A stretch of 64,000 nucleotides of DNA from Bacteroidales bacterium (GCA_022653735.1 JALCSU010000005.1:20774-84773), one strand, 5' to 3'; counted from the stretch's first letter, positions 52,286-62,111 are shown. The notes: a model not told the origin generated them from the letters alone. Numbers and translations are program-made.

Positions 52286-54739
52286 ATGAAAAGAATATAT
52301 TCATATATTGCCATCGCCTCCATGCTGGTCGCGGCCTCTTGCACGGTCGATGTGACTCCTGACTCGGGCGAAGTTTCTGGGGAGGGACTGATTCTTACCA
52401 TATCCTGCGCCGACCCAGAAACCAGGGCGGAGAAGGATGGGGACGACAATTACAACGAGAATCAGATTGACAAGATAGATTACTTCCTTTATCCTACCAG
52501 CGGGGTTGATGGCGAGGCCCCGATTCACGGCACCATAGAGCCAAACGTAGTCGGAAGGTACATGGCTAGCATTGCCATGAGCGCTGGCGATGTCGATAAG
52601 CTGTTCCCAGGCGCTGCCACTACTTGCCAGGCCTTGGTAGTCGTAAATTACTACGGAGACTATGCTTCCACCAAGGTCGCTGACATTCTTGCGACCAAGC
52701 TGCCAGCTGCGGACTTCATCTCGTCCGTGGCTCAGGAGCGCTTCGTCATGGTTTCCAAGAATGATGCTGGACAGGCTGGCACGGTTCCGGTAACCCTTGA
52801 TAGCAAGAAGAAGACTAGGGTCGCTAGTGGTGAGGTGAAGGTAAGGAGGGTGGCCTCCAAAATGACCATCGCAATTCATGTGAAAAATGAAGCCAGCCGC
52901 ACGAGAACCATCGACCTTGGCAGCAAACGCACGGAAATATATAATGAGACATGGGTTCCGGACACGAACAATATCGAGATTGCCTTGAAGAATGTCAACA
53001 AATATGCTGTCCTCGACGGGACTCCGACCATTACGCCTCTTTCTGCGGCAGACACCGTGAAGGCTTCTCTCGTGTCGTATCCATACACTCATAATGGAGG
53101 CCGGAAAATGACCAATGTCAGGGAATCGGCGAAATACTACGATTATGAGCAGGGGTCGGACGGGAAATATACGTCCGTCGAAAAGCAAGGCATATTCACT
53201 GTCTCGGAGCCATTCTATTCCTATCCTTGGATGTGGGGGTACAAACGAGGCAACGAGCCGTCTTACAAAATCAAGCTTCCGTGGACGAGGAAAGCAGGAG
53301 TCAGCACCATCGTTGACTCTACTGCCAATACTACGACAGAAGGGAACAATTTCGGAGAGCTTACGAAAGTATATTACTATAAATTCAATCCGGCCTTTTT
53401 TTACAAGGGTGACACGGTGAGCCTCGGCAGCAATTACTGGTACAAGTTCTTTGTCTATATCGGCATTCTCGGGAATGAAAATGAAGAAGGTGCTGTTTCG
53501 GTTACAGGCACCTACTATGTCGTGGACTGGAAAGATGCGGCGAAGGACGTGCAGATTACTACCAGCAGGTACCTGAACGTCTTCGAGAAGCATAAAGTCA
53601 CTTACAACTCCGACAATGAGTCTATTTCGTACAAGACGAGCGACCCTTGCGAGATTGTGAATCTGACCGTCAGCCATCCGGATTTCTCCCAAAACACAGA
53701 GTCGGTCACATATGAGGTGCCAAATTCCAGCAATGCCTCCGTCATCAGACAATATCTCACGCTAGAGACCGATGCGAACGGCAACCCTGTCATTCAATTC
53801 CACCATGCGCTGAAAGCCATGACGACTGGAAGCACCACCTACGACGTGGCTCCGTACACAATAACGTTCACCATCCGGCACGCCGACGACCCCCGCTACA
53901 GCGAGACCGTGACCATCATGCAGTACCCGTCGATAATCATCAGCATCCCGTATACTCCGAGGAAAGCTAGTGACTATAATTATTATACTTTTGTCAATGG
54001 TAAACGTTATGACGATTACGACAATGAAATTGAAGATAATAGTGGTTTAAGTTTAGGGTCTCTCCCTACGTCTGCAACTGCTGTTTCTGGTAATGCAAAT
54101 CCAAACATGTACCTAATCAAGACCACCGTTTTACCTGCTGATTATGATTATATGTTGGGAGATCCTCGTGTTACTGATATTGATAACTTAGGTGACTATC
54201 GCCGTAACCCGGGACAATGGTCTGCTTCTGAAACGTCTGTGCAAAGTAGTTATTATGATCGATATATTTCTTATTACCATCCTGCCAAAGATGACGGAAC
54301 AGCCGACAATATCATTGCTCCTGAGTTCAGAATTGCGTCTTCATTCGGAGCGACTTCAAGTATGACATATGAAGGTGCCCAAAAAAGATGTGCGTCATAT
54401 CAGGAATATGGATACCCAGCCGGACGATGGAGACTGATGACAGCGGCCGAAGCCTCTTACATTGCTCGTCTTAGTTCCGATGGGAAGATTCCGACACTTC
54501 TTTCTAGAAAAGGATATTATTGGATAAATGGAAAAAGGACCTATGCTTCAGGACAATATTGGGTCAGCGGAGGATATATTCAGATTGAGGATACAGGAGC
54601 ACCTACATATTATGCAACTCCGAATCCTGGAACTTCTACTCATTCTGTCCGTTGCGTCTACGACGAATGGTACTGGAAGAACACTACTTATCCTACGGTT
54701 AACACCACGACCTTTACTTGGGGCGATACTAACGAGTAA
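52286..54739 (+). CDS. Large pilus tip-type protein with foreign C-terminal module
   Basis: 817 residues, lipobox VAASCTVDV. The first 550 residues are fimbrial tip-like beta domains (FYSYPWMWGYKRGNEPSYKIKLPW, GTYYVVDWKDAAKDVQI). The last 260 residues (from about 53,960) differ in codon choice: third positions become A/T-rich. They contain a lectin-like/FISUMP or DUF1566-like pattern: PAGRWRLMTAAEASYIARL, then QYWVSGGY and STHSVRCVYDEW. This suggests a swapped adhesive end. Four bases separate it from the preceding gene and five from the next. Confidence 0.75.
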   Translation: MKRIYSYIAIASMLVAASCTVDVTPDSGEVSGEGLILTISCADPETRAEKDGDDNYNENQIDKIDYFLYPTSGVDGEAPIHGTIEPNVVGRYMASIAMSAGDVDKLFPGAATTCQALVVVNYYGDYASTKVADILATKLPAADFISSVAQERFVMVSKNDAGQAGTVPVTLDSKKKTRVASGEVKVRRVASKMTIAIHVKNEASRTRTIDLGSKRTEIYNETWVPDTNNIEIALKNVNKYAVLDGTPTITPLSAADTVKASLVSYPYTHNGGRKMTNVRESAKYYDYEQGSDGKYTSVEKQGIFTVSEPFYSYPWMWGYKRGNEPSYKIKLPWTRKAGVSTIVDSTANTTTEGNNFGELTKVYYYKFNPAFFYKGDTVSLGSNYWYKFFVYIGILGNENEEGAVSVTGTYYVVDWKDAAKDVQITTSRYLNVFEKHKVTYNSDNESISYKTSDPCEIVNLTVSHPDFSQNTESVTYEVPNSSNASVIRQYLTLETDANGNPVIQFHHALKAMTTGSTTYDVAPYTITFTIRHADDPRYSETVTIMQYPSIIISIPYTPRKASDYNYYTFVNGKRYDDYDNEIEDNSGLSLGSLPTSATAVSGNANPNMYLIKTTVLPADYDYMLGDPRVTDIDNLGDYRRNPGQWSASETSVQSSYYDRYISYYHPAKDDGTADNIIAPEFRIASSFGATSSMTYEGAQKRCASYQEYGYPAGRWRLMTAAEASYIARLSSDGKIPTLLSRKGYYWINGKRTYASGQYWVSGGYIQIEDTGAPTYYATPNPGTSTHSVRCVYDEWYWKNTTYPTVNTTTFTWGDTNE

Positions 54740-54744
54740 TATTA

Positions 54745-57405
54745 TTGAAGATGAAAAAAATACTATATATTCTTTCCGCCCTCACCCTTGCGCTCACATC
54801 CTGCGTGAAGGAAGAAGGTCCTTCGGCAGGCGCCAAGCTGCCGAACCCAGAAGGAGTCGGCGTGCTCAATGTCAAGATAGAAATCCCTGAAACCGCAATC
54901 GCCACCAGGGCGCTGTCGAAAGATTTCGATTTTACCAACTCGACTCTGCACCTTGCAGTGTTCGACGGCAGCACGCTTTCGGAATATGCCCTTGCCGAAA
55001 ATGTCGGCACCACCACAGGGGAAGTTGACGGCAAAACGGTGACATTGTACCAATTCACGGTCAATCTCACCCTCAATGCCGCGCCTATCCACGTTCACAT
55101 GATCCTGAACGGACCGGACAACCTCAGCTATGGCTACGAAGACGAGCTCATTTCCACGCTTTCGGTCAGCGGGAACACACCGGCATATTGGGGTTATGTT
55201 GATTTGCCGGACGGAATCACCGCCAAGCAGGTGTGGGATTCGGCGACCCAGTCTTATGAATATGTCAAAGAGGATGGAAAATACGTCGTAGAAGATGCCG
55301 TTGCGGAGAAATTCCAAAAAGTCCCTATGGTCAGGAATTTCGCATGGCTGACCGTGGGAACGTCTTCTTCGGTGACCAATTTCACCTTGGACGGGATAGT
55401 CTTGCTGAACGAGCCGAAAGAAGGCACGGTAGCTCCGTACAACCGTAGCACCCATGCTTTCATGACAGATTACAAGACCTACGACTATTCAGGCATCGTT
55501 TCGGCATATTCAGGAAACATGCTGACCTCCGAGACTTTCGACGGCACCGTCCCTACCGATGCCGATTTCGTGGATCCGTCGTCCGGAGTTTTCATGTACG
55601 AGCGTACTGCGCCTACTGGCACGCAGGCAAAAACCACCATCATCGCCCGTGGCAAGTATAACGGCGAGACTGTTTACTATAAAATTGACCTTGCCGATGC
55701 AGACGGCTATTACACCGTCTACAGGAACTTCCACTACAATATTACTATCACCAATGTCGCAAAGAAGGGTTCGGCTACTATTGCGGATGCAATCCAGAGC
55801 GGAGGTACGGCTGATCCTACGATCGACACGGAAATCAGCAGTCTTGACGACATATCCAATGGAGTGAGCCGCCTGTACGTGCAGTATGTGGACACCACTG
55901 TCACTTCTGCCCAGGACATGGTGCTTAGGTATAAGTTCATTCCGGACGTCGATAAGTCTACCGTCGTTGACAATGATGCTGTTACGCTTACCGTCGGCAA
56001 TAAAGGCTCGTATGGCGAGGCTATAGAAGGCAGCACATGCACCAAGGCGACCTCTGACGAGACTTATGGCGGTAGCTCAGGCTGGAGGCAGGTCACCTTC
56101 AAGACCACCGGTCCGGGGACTTCCGAGAAACACCAGTCCATAACAGTCACGGGGACCAGTAATAGCACCAGCGTCAAGATTGTGGTGACGGTGAGGGTCA
56201 TTCCTGTCCAGACCCTTTCAGTCGAGTGCGTGAACAGCGATGCCACCAAACTGTCGACGGCCCGCCGAAATGCTATCCGGGACACGACAGCCGCTCCTAT
56301 GGACGTTAGGACAACGATTCCGGTCGGCCTTCCTGAGTCCATATTCCCTCTGGTCTTCGACATAGAAGTGGTTAAGAAAAGCCTCACCCCAAGGGCAGGC
56401 GCCTATCTTCCGGTCACTTCCGGAAAGTCATATTCAGGTAGTGGCAAGGCTACTTACATGTTCCAGAGGACACTTACGTACAGCGAATATGTTTCTCTCA
56501 CTCCTTCTGACAGCAAGGTGACTTTCTCTTCGCTCTTCAAGTCCAACATTGCGGCCAGCGCCAGCGAAGTTTATGTAGCAAATCCGTATTTCAACACCGG
56601 CAGCGCCAGCTTTACCAATTACCATGTGGCTAAGTTCTCGAACCTAAGATATAATTATTCCTACACCAATAATAGCGATGGCACTCAGACGGCGAAGGTG
56701 AGCAGTTTCACATTTGACATGGAGCATGGTTACGTGTATTCGAATGGCTCCGGAATCCCAGTCCATGTCTACATCGAGGGTGGCACGGCGGACACGACTC
56801 CGACTACGCTCAGTGCGGATAATATAAGGGGCGAAGGCTGGTACATCTACGTCCCGGATAACGAAGGTGAAATTGAAATTGGCAAGTCCTTTAATATCGT
56901 TCCTGACAGCGATGCCACGTCGATTTATGTCCAGCTCAGCACCGACGAGTCATCCCCAGTCGAGTATGAGACAGCAGAACTCCGAGGCAACGCTTCCTTC
57001 GTAATGAGGACGGTAACGTTTGAGACGAACAGGAATAATTTTGGGAATAGAGGGGGGTATGGTACTAATACTATAGATGACATTACATTGACTTTCAATA
57101 ATATTGACAATACGAATCGTAGCTATCTTTCTCTCGAAGACGGAATATTTACTGTCACCTCTACAAGCACGAACATCGCGAGGGTTGATATTCATTACTA
57201 TTCTGATGGAGGGGATACGTATGCTCCTAACAGTGTTACCGCAGACAGTGGAACCTTCAATGACGACTATACTGATTGGCGAGCCCACGGAATCCTGACC
57301 GATAGCGTCACCTTCACCATGGATGCGAATACTGAGACAGACTGGCCTTGGGGGACGACCAGCTATACCAGAATCACCTCAATCGTAGTTTACCTTGCAA
57401 ACTAA
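54745..57405 (+). CDS. Large pilus tip-type lipoprotein (DUF4906-like)
   Basis: 886 residues, lipobox LALTSCVKEE near residue 20. The N-terminal 330 residues show the usual fimbrial tip layout (LNVKIEIPETAIATRALSK, FNYNITITNV-like YRNFHYNITITNVAKKG near 330). The middle has Ser/Thr-rich beta repeats (TVTGTSNSTSVKIVVTVRV). A short stretch near 57,010-57,230 is AT-rich with different codon choice (NNFGNRGGYGTNTIDDITL). Last gene of the operon, ended by the terminator at 57,481. Domain name is from general resemblance only. Confidence 0.7.
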   Translation: MKMKKILYILSALTLALTSCVKEEGPSAGAKLPNPEGVGVLNVKIEIPETAIATRALSKDFDFTNSTLHLAVFDGSTLSEYALAENVGTTTGEVDGKTVTLYQFTVNLTLNAAPIHVHMILNGPDNLSYGYEDELISTLSVSGNTPAYWGYVDLPDGITAKQVWDSATQSYEYVKEDGKYVVEDAVAEKFQKVPMVRNFAWLTVGTSSSVTNFTLDGIVLLNEPKEGTVAPYNRSTHAFMTDYKTYDYSGIVSAYSGNMLTSETFDGTVPTDADFVDPSSGVFMYERTAPTGTQAKTTIIARGKYNGETVYYKIDLADADGYYTVYRNFHYNITITNVAKKGSATIADAIQSGGTADPTIDTEISSLDDISNGVSRLYVQYVDTTVTSAQDMVLRYKFIPDVDKSTVVDNDAVTLTVGNKGSYGEAIEGSTCTKATSDETYGGSSGWRQVTFKTTGPGTSEKHQSITVTGTSNSTSVKIVVTVRVIPVQTLSVECVNSDATKLSTARRNAIRDTTAAPMDVRTTIPVGLPESIFPLVFDIEVVKKSLTPRAGAYLPVTSGKSYSGSGKATYMFQRTLTYSEYVSLTPSDSKVTFSSLFKSNIAASASEVYVANPYFNTGSASFTNYHVAKFSNLRYNYSYTNNSDGTQTAKVSSFTFDMEHGYVYSNGSGIPVHVYIEGGTADTTPTTLSADNIRGEGWYIYVPDNEGEIEIGKSFNIVPDSDATSIYVQLSTDESSPVEYETAELRGNASFVMRTVTFETNRNNFGNRGGYGTNTIDDITLTFNNIDNTNRSYLSLEDGIFTVTSTSTNIARVDIHYYSDGGDTYAPNSVTADSGTFNDDYTDWRAHGILTDSVTFTMDANTETDWPWGTTSYTRITSIVVYLAN

Positions 57406-57480
57406 CGCCAAGGTATTGCCCAGCGCATAAGTCTAGCCATCAAGCCAGGCAAAAACGACACACAACACAATTACACCCAG

Positions 57481-57510
57481 AAAAAGCGGAGCCCCAGCCC
57501 CGCTTTTTCA
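57481..57510 (+). terminator. Terminator of the pilus operon
   Basis: AAAAAGCGG pairs with CCGCTTTTT around AGCCCCAGCC, with T run on the plus strand. Confidence 0.85.
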
Positions 57511-57847
57511 TATTTCCCCATTCGCCCCACCGTGTGCAGAAAGCCCAAATCACACACCGGTACCTTTAAGCACCTCTACGAGCTGGCAGCGCCAAGCATA
57601 TTCACGGAGTGCCCCGTCGGGGCTTCGCTTGCCCGATGTCTCGATGTCGTTCGTGGCCGTTGTCAAAGAGGATTTTCATAGCTGGTATTTCGTTTGGGTT
57701 TCTGATTGTAAGTTACGAAAAAGAACATCAAGAAAAGCGAGGAAATGCCTACTCGATTTATTAATAAATAATGAATAAAAATACCAGGTCTATGAGGAGC
57801 CTGTCGAAAATAATCTATAACTTTGTACCAAGTATGGATAAACGCCG
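57511..57847. other. Intergenic stretch between pilus operon and R-M pair
   Basis: Contains one CGGTGTGC-family hairpin remnant (CACCGTGTGCAGAAAG to CACACCGG, 57,530-57,560), a small GC hairpin GCCCCGTCGGGGC at about 57,611, and the promoter box TAACTTTG at 57818-57825 for the methyltransferase gene. Confidence 0.65.
57818..57825 (+). promoter_or_regulatory. -7 promoter box of the BsuBI/PstI-type R-M pair
   Basis: TAACTTTG, exact TAnnTTTG, 23 bases before the methyltransferase start. No clear -33 TTTG. Confidence 0.5.
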
Positions 57848-59413
57848 ATGGCTATGGAAACCGCTCATATCGTTCCGCTTGCCGGAGAGAGGCCAGCTCA
57901 GTTTGCTGAGAGGCTTGGGCGGGAGTATGCCAATGCATCTATCCAGAAGGAAAAGAAGCACAAAGGTCAGTTCTTTACGCCGCTCGCCATTTCTGCGTTC
58001 ATGGGTGGGCTGGCTACCCCGTCGAAGAAGAAAGAAGTATCTATCCTGGATCCAGGCTGCGGTCTGGCCATTCTCTCCTGTGCTTTAATCGAGCACTTAA
58101 TAGAGAGTGGAGCACTCAGCAAAATCACGTTGACACTCTATGAGACTGACAAGAAGGTGATTCCACTCACAGAGGCCGTCATGAATCATCTTAAAGACTG
58201 GTGTGGGGCTCACAAAGTGGTGCTGGAATACCAACTGAATGAGACGGATTTTGTCCTGGACAAATGCGAATGCCTAGACGGTGCTGACACTATTTTCGGA
58301 GAAATGTTCGGGGCAGAGAAGTACGACTACATCATTTCCAACCCGCCTTATTTCAAACTTGCAAAGGATGATGTGCATACCCGGTCTTGTGCCAGTATTG
58401 TGGATGGACAGACAAACATTTACGCCCTCTTTATGGCGATTTGTGCAAAGATACTTTCAGAGGATGGCCAGATGATTTTCATCACCCCTCGCAGTTTCGC
58501 TTCGGGTCGGTATTTCCGATCTTTCCGGGATTTCCTGTTTAGCCAGGTCCACATCGACCTAATTCACCTGTTCAACACAAGGAAAGATACATTCTCAAAA
58601 GACGAGGTCCTCCAGGAACTGGTAATTATGAGGATGCACCCAGCCGGAGACATTTCCAATATCACTGTGTCTTTCAGTCAGGGCATCAGTGATTTGGGCG
58701 CTCCTTACCAGAAAGATTATCCGGCCACCGATATTGTTGATGTGACATCTGACGAAAAGGTGGTTTTCCTTCCCGTAGATGGACGTGATGAAGCCATTTT
58801 GAACCTATTCCGCTCCTGGGACGGGAATATGGAAAAATACGGCATCAAGATTTCGACGGGGCCAGTGGTCGCTTTCCGTGCGTACGATTTCATTATAAAT
58901 GAACCGGCCGAAGATACCGTGCCGTTATATTGGCTTCACAATGTGGTGAAGATGCTGTGTGACCATCCTGTGCAGAAGAAGGATAAAGGACAGTATATCA
59001 GGGTGGTGCCGGAGACGAAAGCTGCTCTTCTTCCGAACAAGAACTATGTGCTGCTGAGGCGTTTCAGTTCCAAGGATGACAGCAGCCGTTTGGTAGCTGC
59101 ACCGTACTTCGGCAATATGACGAAGAGCGAATTTGTCGGAATTGAGAACAAATTAAACTATATATACAGACCGGAAGGACATCTCCGTAGAGATGAAGTT
59201 ATGGGTTTGACGGCCCTGTTGGATAGCGAAATGTTTGATGCATGGTTCAGAACCTTCAATGGGAACATCAACGTTAGCGCTACGGAACTCAGGATGATGC
59301 CACTTCCTCCGATTGAAACTATCCGGGAGATAGGCAGGAAGATTATATTGAGAAACAATTATTCCATCGACTACATTAACGATTTGGTCCTGGATTACTT
59401 TAAGATTCGATAA
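57848..59413 (+). CDS. N6-adenine DNA methyltransferase of a BsuBI/PstI-type system
   Basis: 521 residues. SAM-binding motif I is SILDPGCGLAILSCALIEH near residue 60-78, the catalytic NPPY motif is YIISNPPYFKLAKDD near 158-172, and QMIFITPRSFASGRYFRSFRDF follows near 208. QFFTPLAISAFMGGLA before motif I is typical of gamma-class enzymes. Next to a BsuBI/PstI-type nuclease gene (two bases away), so it should methylate adenine in CTGCAG or a related site and protect the genome. Start ATG 57848; another frame starting at 57771 is not protein-like. Confidence 0.9.
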   Translation: MAMETAHIVPLAGERPAQFAERLGREYANASIQKEKKHKGQFFTPLAISAFMGGLATPSKKKEVSILDPGCGLAILSCALIEHLIESGALSKITLTLYETDKKVIPLTEAVMNHLKDWCGAHKVVLEYQLNETDFVLDKCECLDGADTIFGEMFGAEKYDYIISNPPYFKLAKDDVHTRSCASIVDGQTNIYALFMAICAKILSEDGQMIFITPRSFASGRYFRSFRDFLFSQVHIDLIHLFNTRKDTFSKDEVLQELVIMRMHPAGDISNITVSFSQGISDLGAPYQKDYPATDIVDVTSDEKVVFLPVDGRDEAILNLFRSWDGNMEKYGIKISTGPVVAFRAYDFIINEPAEDTVPLYWLHNVVKMLCDHPVQKKDKGQYIRVVPETKAALLPNKNYVLLRRFSSKDDSSRLVAAPYFGNMTKSEFVGIENKLNYIYRPEGHLRRDEVMGLTALLDSEMFDAWFRTFNGNINVSATELRMMPLPPIETIREIGRKIILRNNYSIDYINDLVLDYFKIR

Positions 59414-59415
59414 TA

Positions 59416-60357
59416 ATGAGTAAAATTACAGAAGCACAAGAGATTTTAAAGGCGTTGGGACTACCGGCTGCCCAACAGAACGAGATGTCCGCTTTTACGC
59501 TTCTGGCGCTTTGCTGCATCAAGGAAGATACTCCTTGGGCAAATGCGACGCGCACAAGCCAGCATATCACGAAGGAACTTATGGCCTTTGTGAATGAGAA
59601 TTATAAATCTGCGGCTCCTTATGCCCCGAATACGCGCGAGACTTTCCGTCGTCAGGTTTTGCACCAGTTCATTCAAGCGGGTGTTGTGAACTACAACCCA
59701 GATGATCCGACCCTTCCGGTAAATAGCCCCAAGGCGCATTATGCCATTACGCAGGAAGCGCTGGCCGTTGTCAAATCGTATGGTAAGAGGAGTTGGAAGA
59801 AGAAGGTAGAGAAGTTTGTCCAGGATACTGTCCTATTGCGCGAGAAATATGCCGCTGAGCGGGATACGCATCGCATCCCATTGATTATTGAGAGCAACGA
59901 GTATTATCTTTCTCCTGGCACCCATAATGAGGTACAGGCCGCGGTAGTCGAGGAGTTTGCCCCTCGTTTTGCCCCCGGAGGAAAACTGCTGTATATCGGA
60001 GACACGGAGGATAAAGACCTTTACGTGAATGTAGCCGGACTGGAAGCGCTCAATCTTCCCATCACGGAACATTCGAAGTTGCCCGATATCGTCATCAGCG
60101 ATGATAAGCACGGATGGTTGTTCATGATTGAGGTTGTGACCTCTCACGGACCGGTCTCTGCAAAGCGTGTGGTGGAACTGGAGGACTTTGCCAAGGATTG
60201 TCCTTACGGCATCGTTTACGTGACAGCATTTCCCAACGCCAAGGAATTCAAAAAACACATTGACAATATCGCTTGGGAAACGGAAGTATGGCTTTCCGAC
60301 ACGCCGGACCATATGATTCATTTCAATGGAGACCGATTCATCGGACCGAGAAAGTAG
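59416..60357 (+). CDS. BsuBI/PstI-type restriction endonuclease
   Basis: 313 residues, the size of this family. The N-terminal half is helical (ITEAQEILKALGLPAAQQNE). The C-terminal catalytic half carries the family pattern PLIIESNEYYLSPGTHNEVQAA near residues 153-175, LLYIGDTEDKDLYVN near 190, LPDIVISDDKHGWLFMIEVVTSHGPVS near 218-245, and CPYGIVYVTAFP near 260. The D-(x)n-E-V-V arrangement fits the PD-(D/E)XK-like metal site. Family members cut CTGCAG. Co-transcribed with the methyltransferase and followed by a terminator. Confidence 0.9.
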   Translation: MSKITEAQEILKALGLPAAQQNEMSAFTLLALCCIKEDTPWANATRTSQHITKELMAFVNENYKSAAPYAPNTRETFRRQVLHQFIQAGVVNYNPDDPTLPVNSPKAHYAITQEALAVVKSYGKRSWKKKVEKFVQDTVLLREKYAAERDTHRIPLIIESNEYYLSPGTHNEVQAAVVEEFAPRFAPGGKLLYIGDTEDKDLYVNVAGLEALNLPITEHSKLPDIVISDDKHGWLFMIEVVTSHGPVSAKRVVELEDFAKDCPYGIVYVTAFPNAKEFKKHIDNIAWETEVWLSDTPDHMIHFNGDRFIGPRK

Positions 60358-60382
60358 GGACTTTTTCAGTGTCTTTCAGGAA

Positions 60383-60415
60383 AGGCTTGCGGTTGATTCC
60401 ACAAGCCTGTTTTTG
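60383..60415 (+). terminator. Terminator after the R-M pair
   Basis: AGGCTTG pairs with CAAGCCT around a 12-base loop, followed by GTTTTT. Confidence 0.8.
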
Positions 60416-60524
60416 GGTTTGACTAGCATGCATATTGGCTAACGGGTGCAAGTCCCTAACAGACCCTAGTAGTGGTAACTGTCCAGCTAGAGAGGCTGTC
60501 GCTCTCGGTGCATTTCCTTTACGT

Positions 60525-60590
60525 CAATCCGGGCTTGATCCGGAATCTAGGCTTGCGAAACGTAGATCCTGAAACAAATATAGGATGACG
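60525..60590. repeat. REP-like B palindrome and decayed A palindrome
   Basis: ATCCGGGCTTGATCCGGAATC (B), then GATCCTGAAACAAATATAGG, an A unit whose second arm is damaged. Confidence 0.7.
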
Positions 60591-60604
60591 GTATGAGTCG
60601 TGCA

Positions 60605-60768
60605 GCAGACCGTACGTAACTCGTAAAAATACCATTGACAATCAGTGACTTGCGAACCCTTTGCGAATGCCTTGCGTACGGTCTGCCTATCGAAATGGGG
60701 ACTGTGCCATAACTACCTGCCAATCATTTAATAGTCAATTGTTTGTAAAACGCCATCCGTACGGTCTC
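60605..60768. repeat. MITE-like element, copy S2
   Basis: GCAGACCGTACG (60605-60616) pairs perfectly with the inner CGTACGGTCTGC (60675-60686); the outer right end is CCGTACGGTCTC (60757-60768). Order and spacing of GTTTGTAAAACGCCATCCG and neighbours match copy S1 at 34.7 kb. The rest of the gap to 61,002 holds no supported gene. Confidence 0.75.
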
Positions 60769-61002
60769 AATCCCCACCATCTCAAAACGTTGAGCCATAA
60801 AGAAGGGAGAAAATCCTATCTATGCTTAAAGGGCATCCGGAATATCCCGCCAGAAAACTGGCTGAGATTATTGCAATTACGCAGAAGGCATTCGCTACCC
60901 TTTCATAATCGTAGCAAATTTACTAATTTCGCCTCAGCAAGCCTTGGCACTGTAAAATATTCATGAATATCCAAGGTTTGCCTAATAAAAAGAAAGAATG
61001 AT

Positions 61003-61815
61003 ATGAAAAAAACATTTGTTTATGCGGTCGCTCTTGCAATGACCATTTTATCAATATATTCTTGCAGCAATATCGAGATCGCTACTTTCGAAGACTGCTA
61101 CAAGGAGACGGCTAAGATTTCCGAAAACTGCTATGTGTCCGTTGCCGACACTATCCAATATTATGAGAAATTCGGCAGGAAAGCCGTAATGAACAAACTT
61201 AACGACGAAATCGTAAAGTTTTGCTTTGGAGAGCAATTCGCTGGCAAAACGGTCGAGGAAAGCCACAAAGCGTTGTCCGACTCGCTCAGGAACGACTGGG
61301 ATACAAGCGCAATTTCCCTGATAAATTCAGACGCATTCAGTGAGGAAACCGCATTTTTCTACATCTATGAATTCATGAACGTGGGATCGTTCGACACTCC
61401 TTTCAAAGATTTGCAATCTTACAAAGTGTTCAAATATTCCTACATGGGCGGGGCTCATGGCTTTGGCGCCACATATTACATGGTTCTTGACATGAAGTCT
61501 GGGGCAAGGGTGCATGAATATGAGATGTTCAAAGAAGGCTACAAGGCTCCTGTGAGCGAACTGATTTACAATGCCTTGCTGAAAAATTATCCTGACATGG
61601 AGGAAGAGTTCGAGACCTTCAACGATTTTTCACAGGTTAAGGATAAAGAGGACAACCCTTACATTAACGGCAACTGCAAAGTCTCGGATGCGGGAATATC
61701 TTGGAACTTCACTCCTTACGAGATAGCCTCGTACGCAGCCGGTCATTTCGAAGTTACGATTCCATGGGGTGACCTCAAGCCATACCTAAGCGACACGATC
61801 TCCAAAAACATCTGA
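61003..61815 (+). CDS. DUF3298-type lipoprotein
   Basis: 270 residues, lipobox SIYSCSNIE (Cys near residue 23). YSYMGGAHGFGATYYMVLDMKSGARV near 147-172 and the C-terminal ISWNFTPYEIASYAAGHFEVTIPWGDLKPYL near 229-260 match the DUF3298 domain also found in RsiV-like anti-sigma factors and secreted proteins. It is anchored outside the cytoplasmic membrane. Function in this context is unknown. Single gene flanked by repeats. Confidence 0.8.
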   Translation: MKKTFVYAVALAMTILSIYSCSNIEIATFEDCYKETAKISENCYVSVADTIQYYEKFGRKAVMNKLNDEIVKFCFGEQFAGKTVEESHKALSDSLRNDWDTSAISLINSDAFSEETAFFYIYEFMNVGSFDTPFKDLQSYKVFKYSYMGGAHGFGATYYMVLDMKSGARVHEYEMFKEGYKAPVSELIYNALLKNYPDMEEEFETFNDFSQVKDKEDNPYINGNCKVSDAGISWNFTPYEIASYAAGHFEVTIPWGDLKPYLSDTISKNI

Positions 61816-61924
61816 TTCATGCGGTTTTGCCATGCCGAGCACCGGCTTGCGCATATGGATCAATGAGATAAGTGCCAGCATCCTAAACCACCAACCCCGT
61901 CACCCTAAGCCACTTACGCTCCAC

Positions 61925-61985
61925 ATCCTAAACGACCCACCACGTCATCCTGAACTTGATTCAGGATCTGCTTTTTGCGGACCAA
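61925..61985. repeat. REP-like A palindrome
   Basis: CGTCATCCTGAACTTGATTC followed by AGGATCTGCTTTTTGCGGACC. The 61,816-62,111 gap otherwise holds nothing I recognise. Confidence 0.7.
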
Positions 61986-62111
61986 GTCCAAAAACCTGTG
62001 TTTAAGAATATAATTGTGAATATGCACCAGCCCTTTCTGACCCTCCTGAAGCTGGATAGTGTTGGTAATCTTTAGATTATGGCTTGAGGGGATTGCGGTC
62101 GGATTTGGAAC

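Noticed and set aside
56060-56090. tRNA-like string GGTAGCTCAGG
   Set aside because: It lies inside the open reading frame of a pilus gene and has no cloverleaf around it.
60420-60520. 5' fragment of a group II intron (GGTGCAAGTCCC-like segment)
   Set aside because: The short segment resembles domain I phrases, but I see no domain V, no reverse transcriptase and no matching 3' end.
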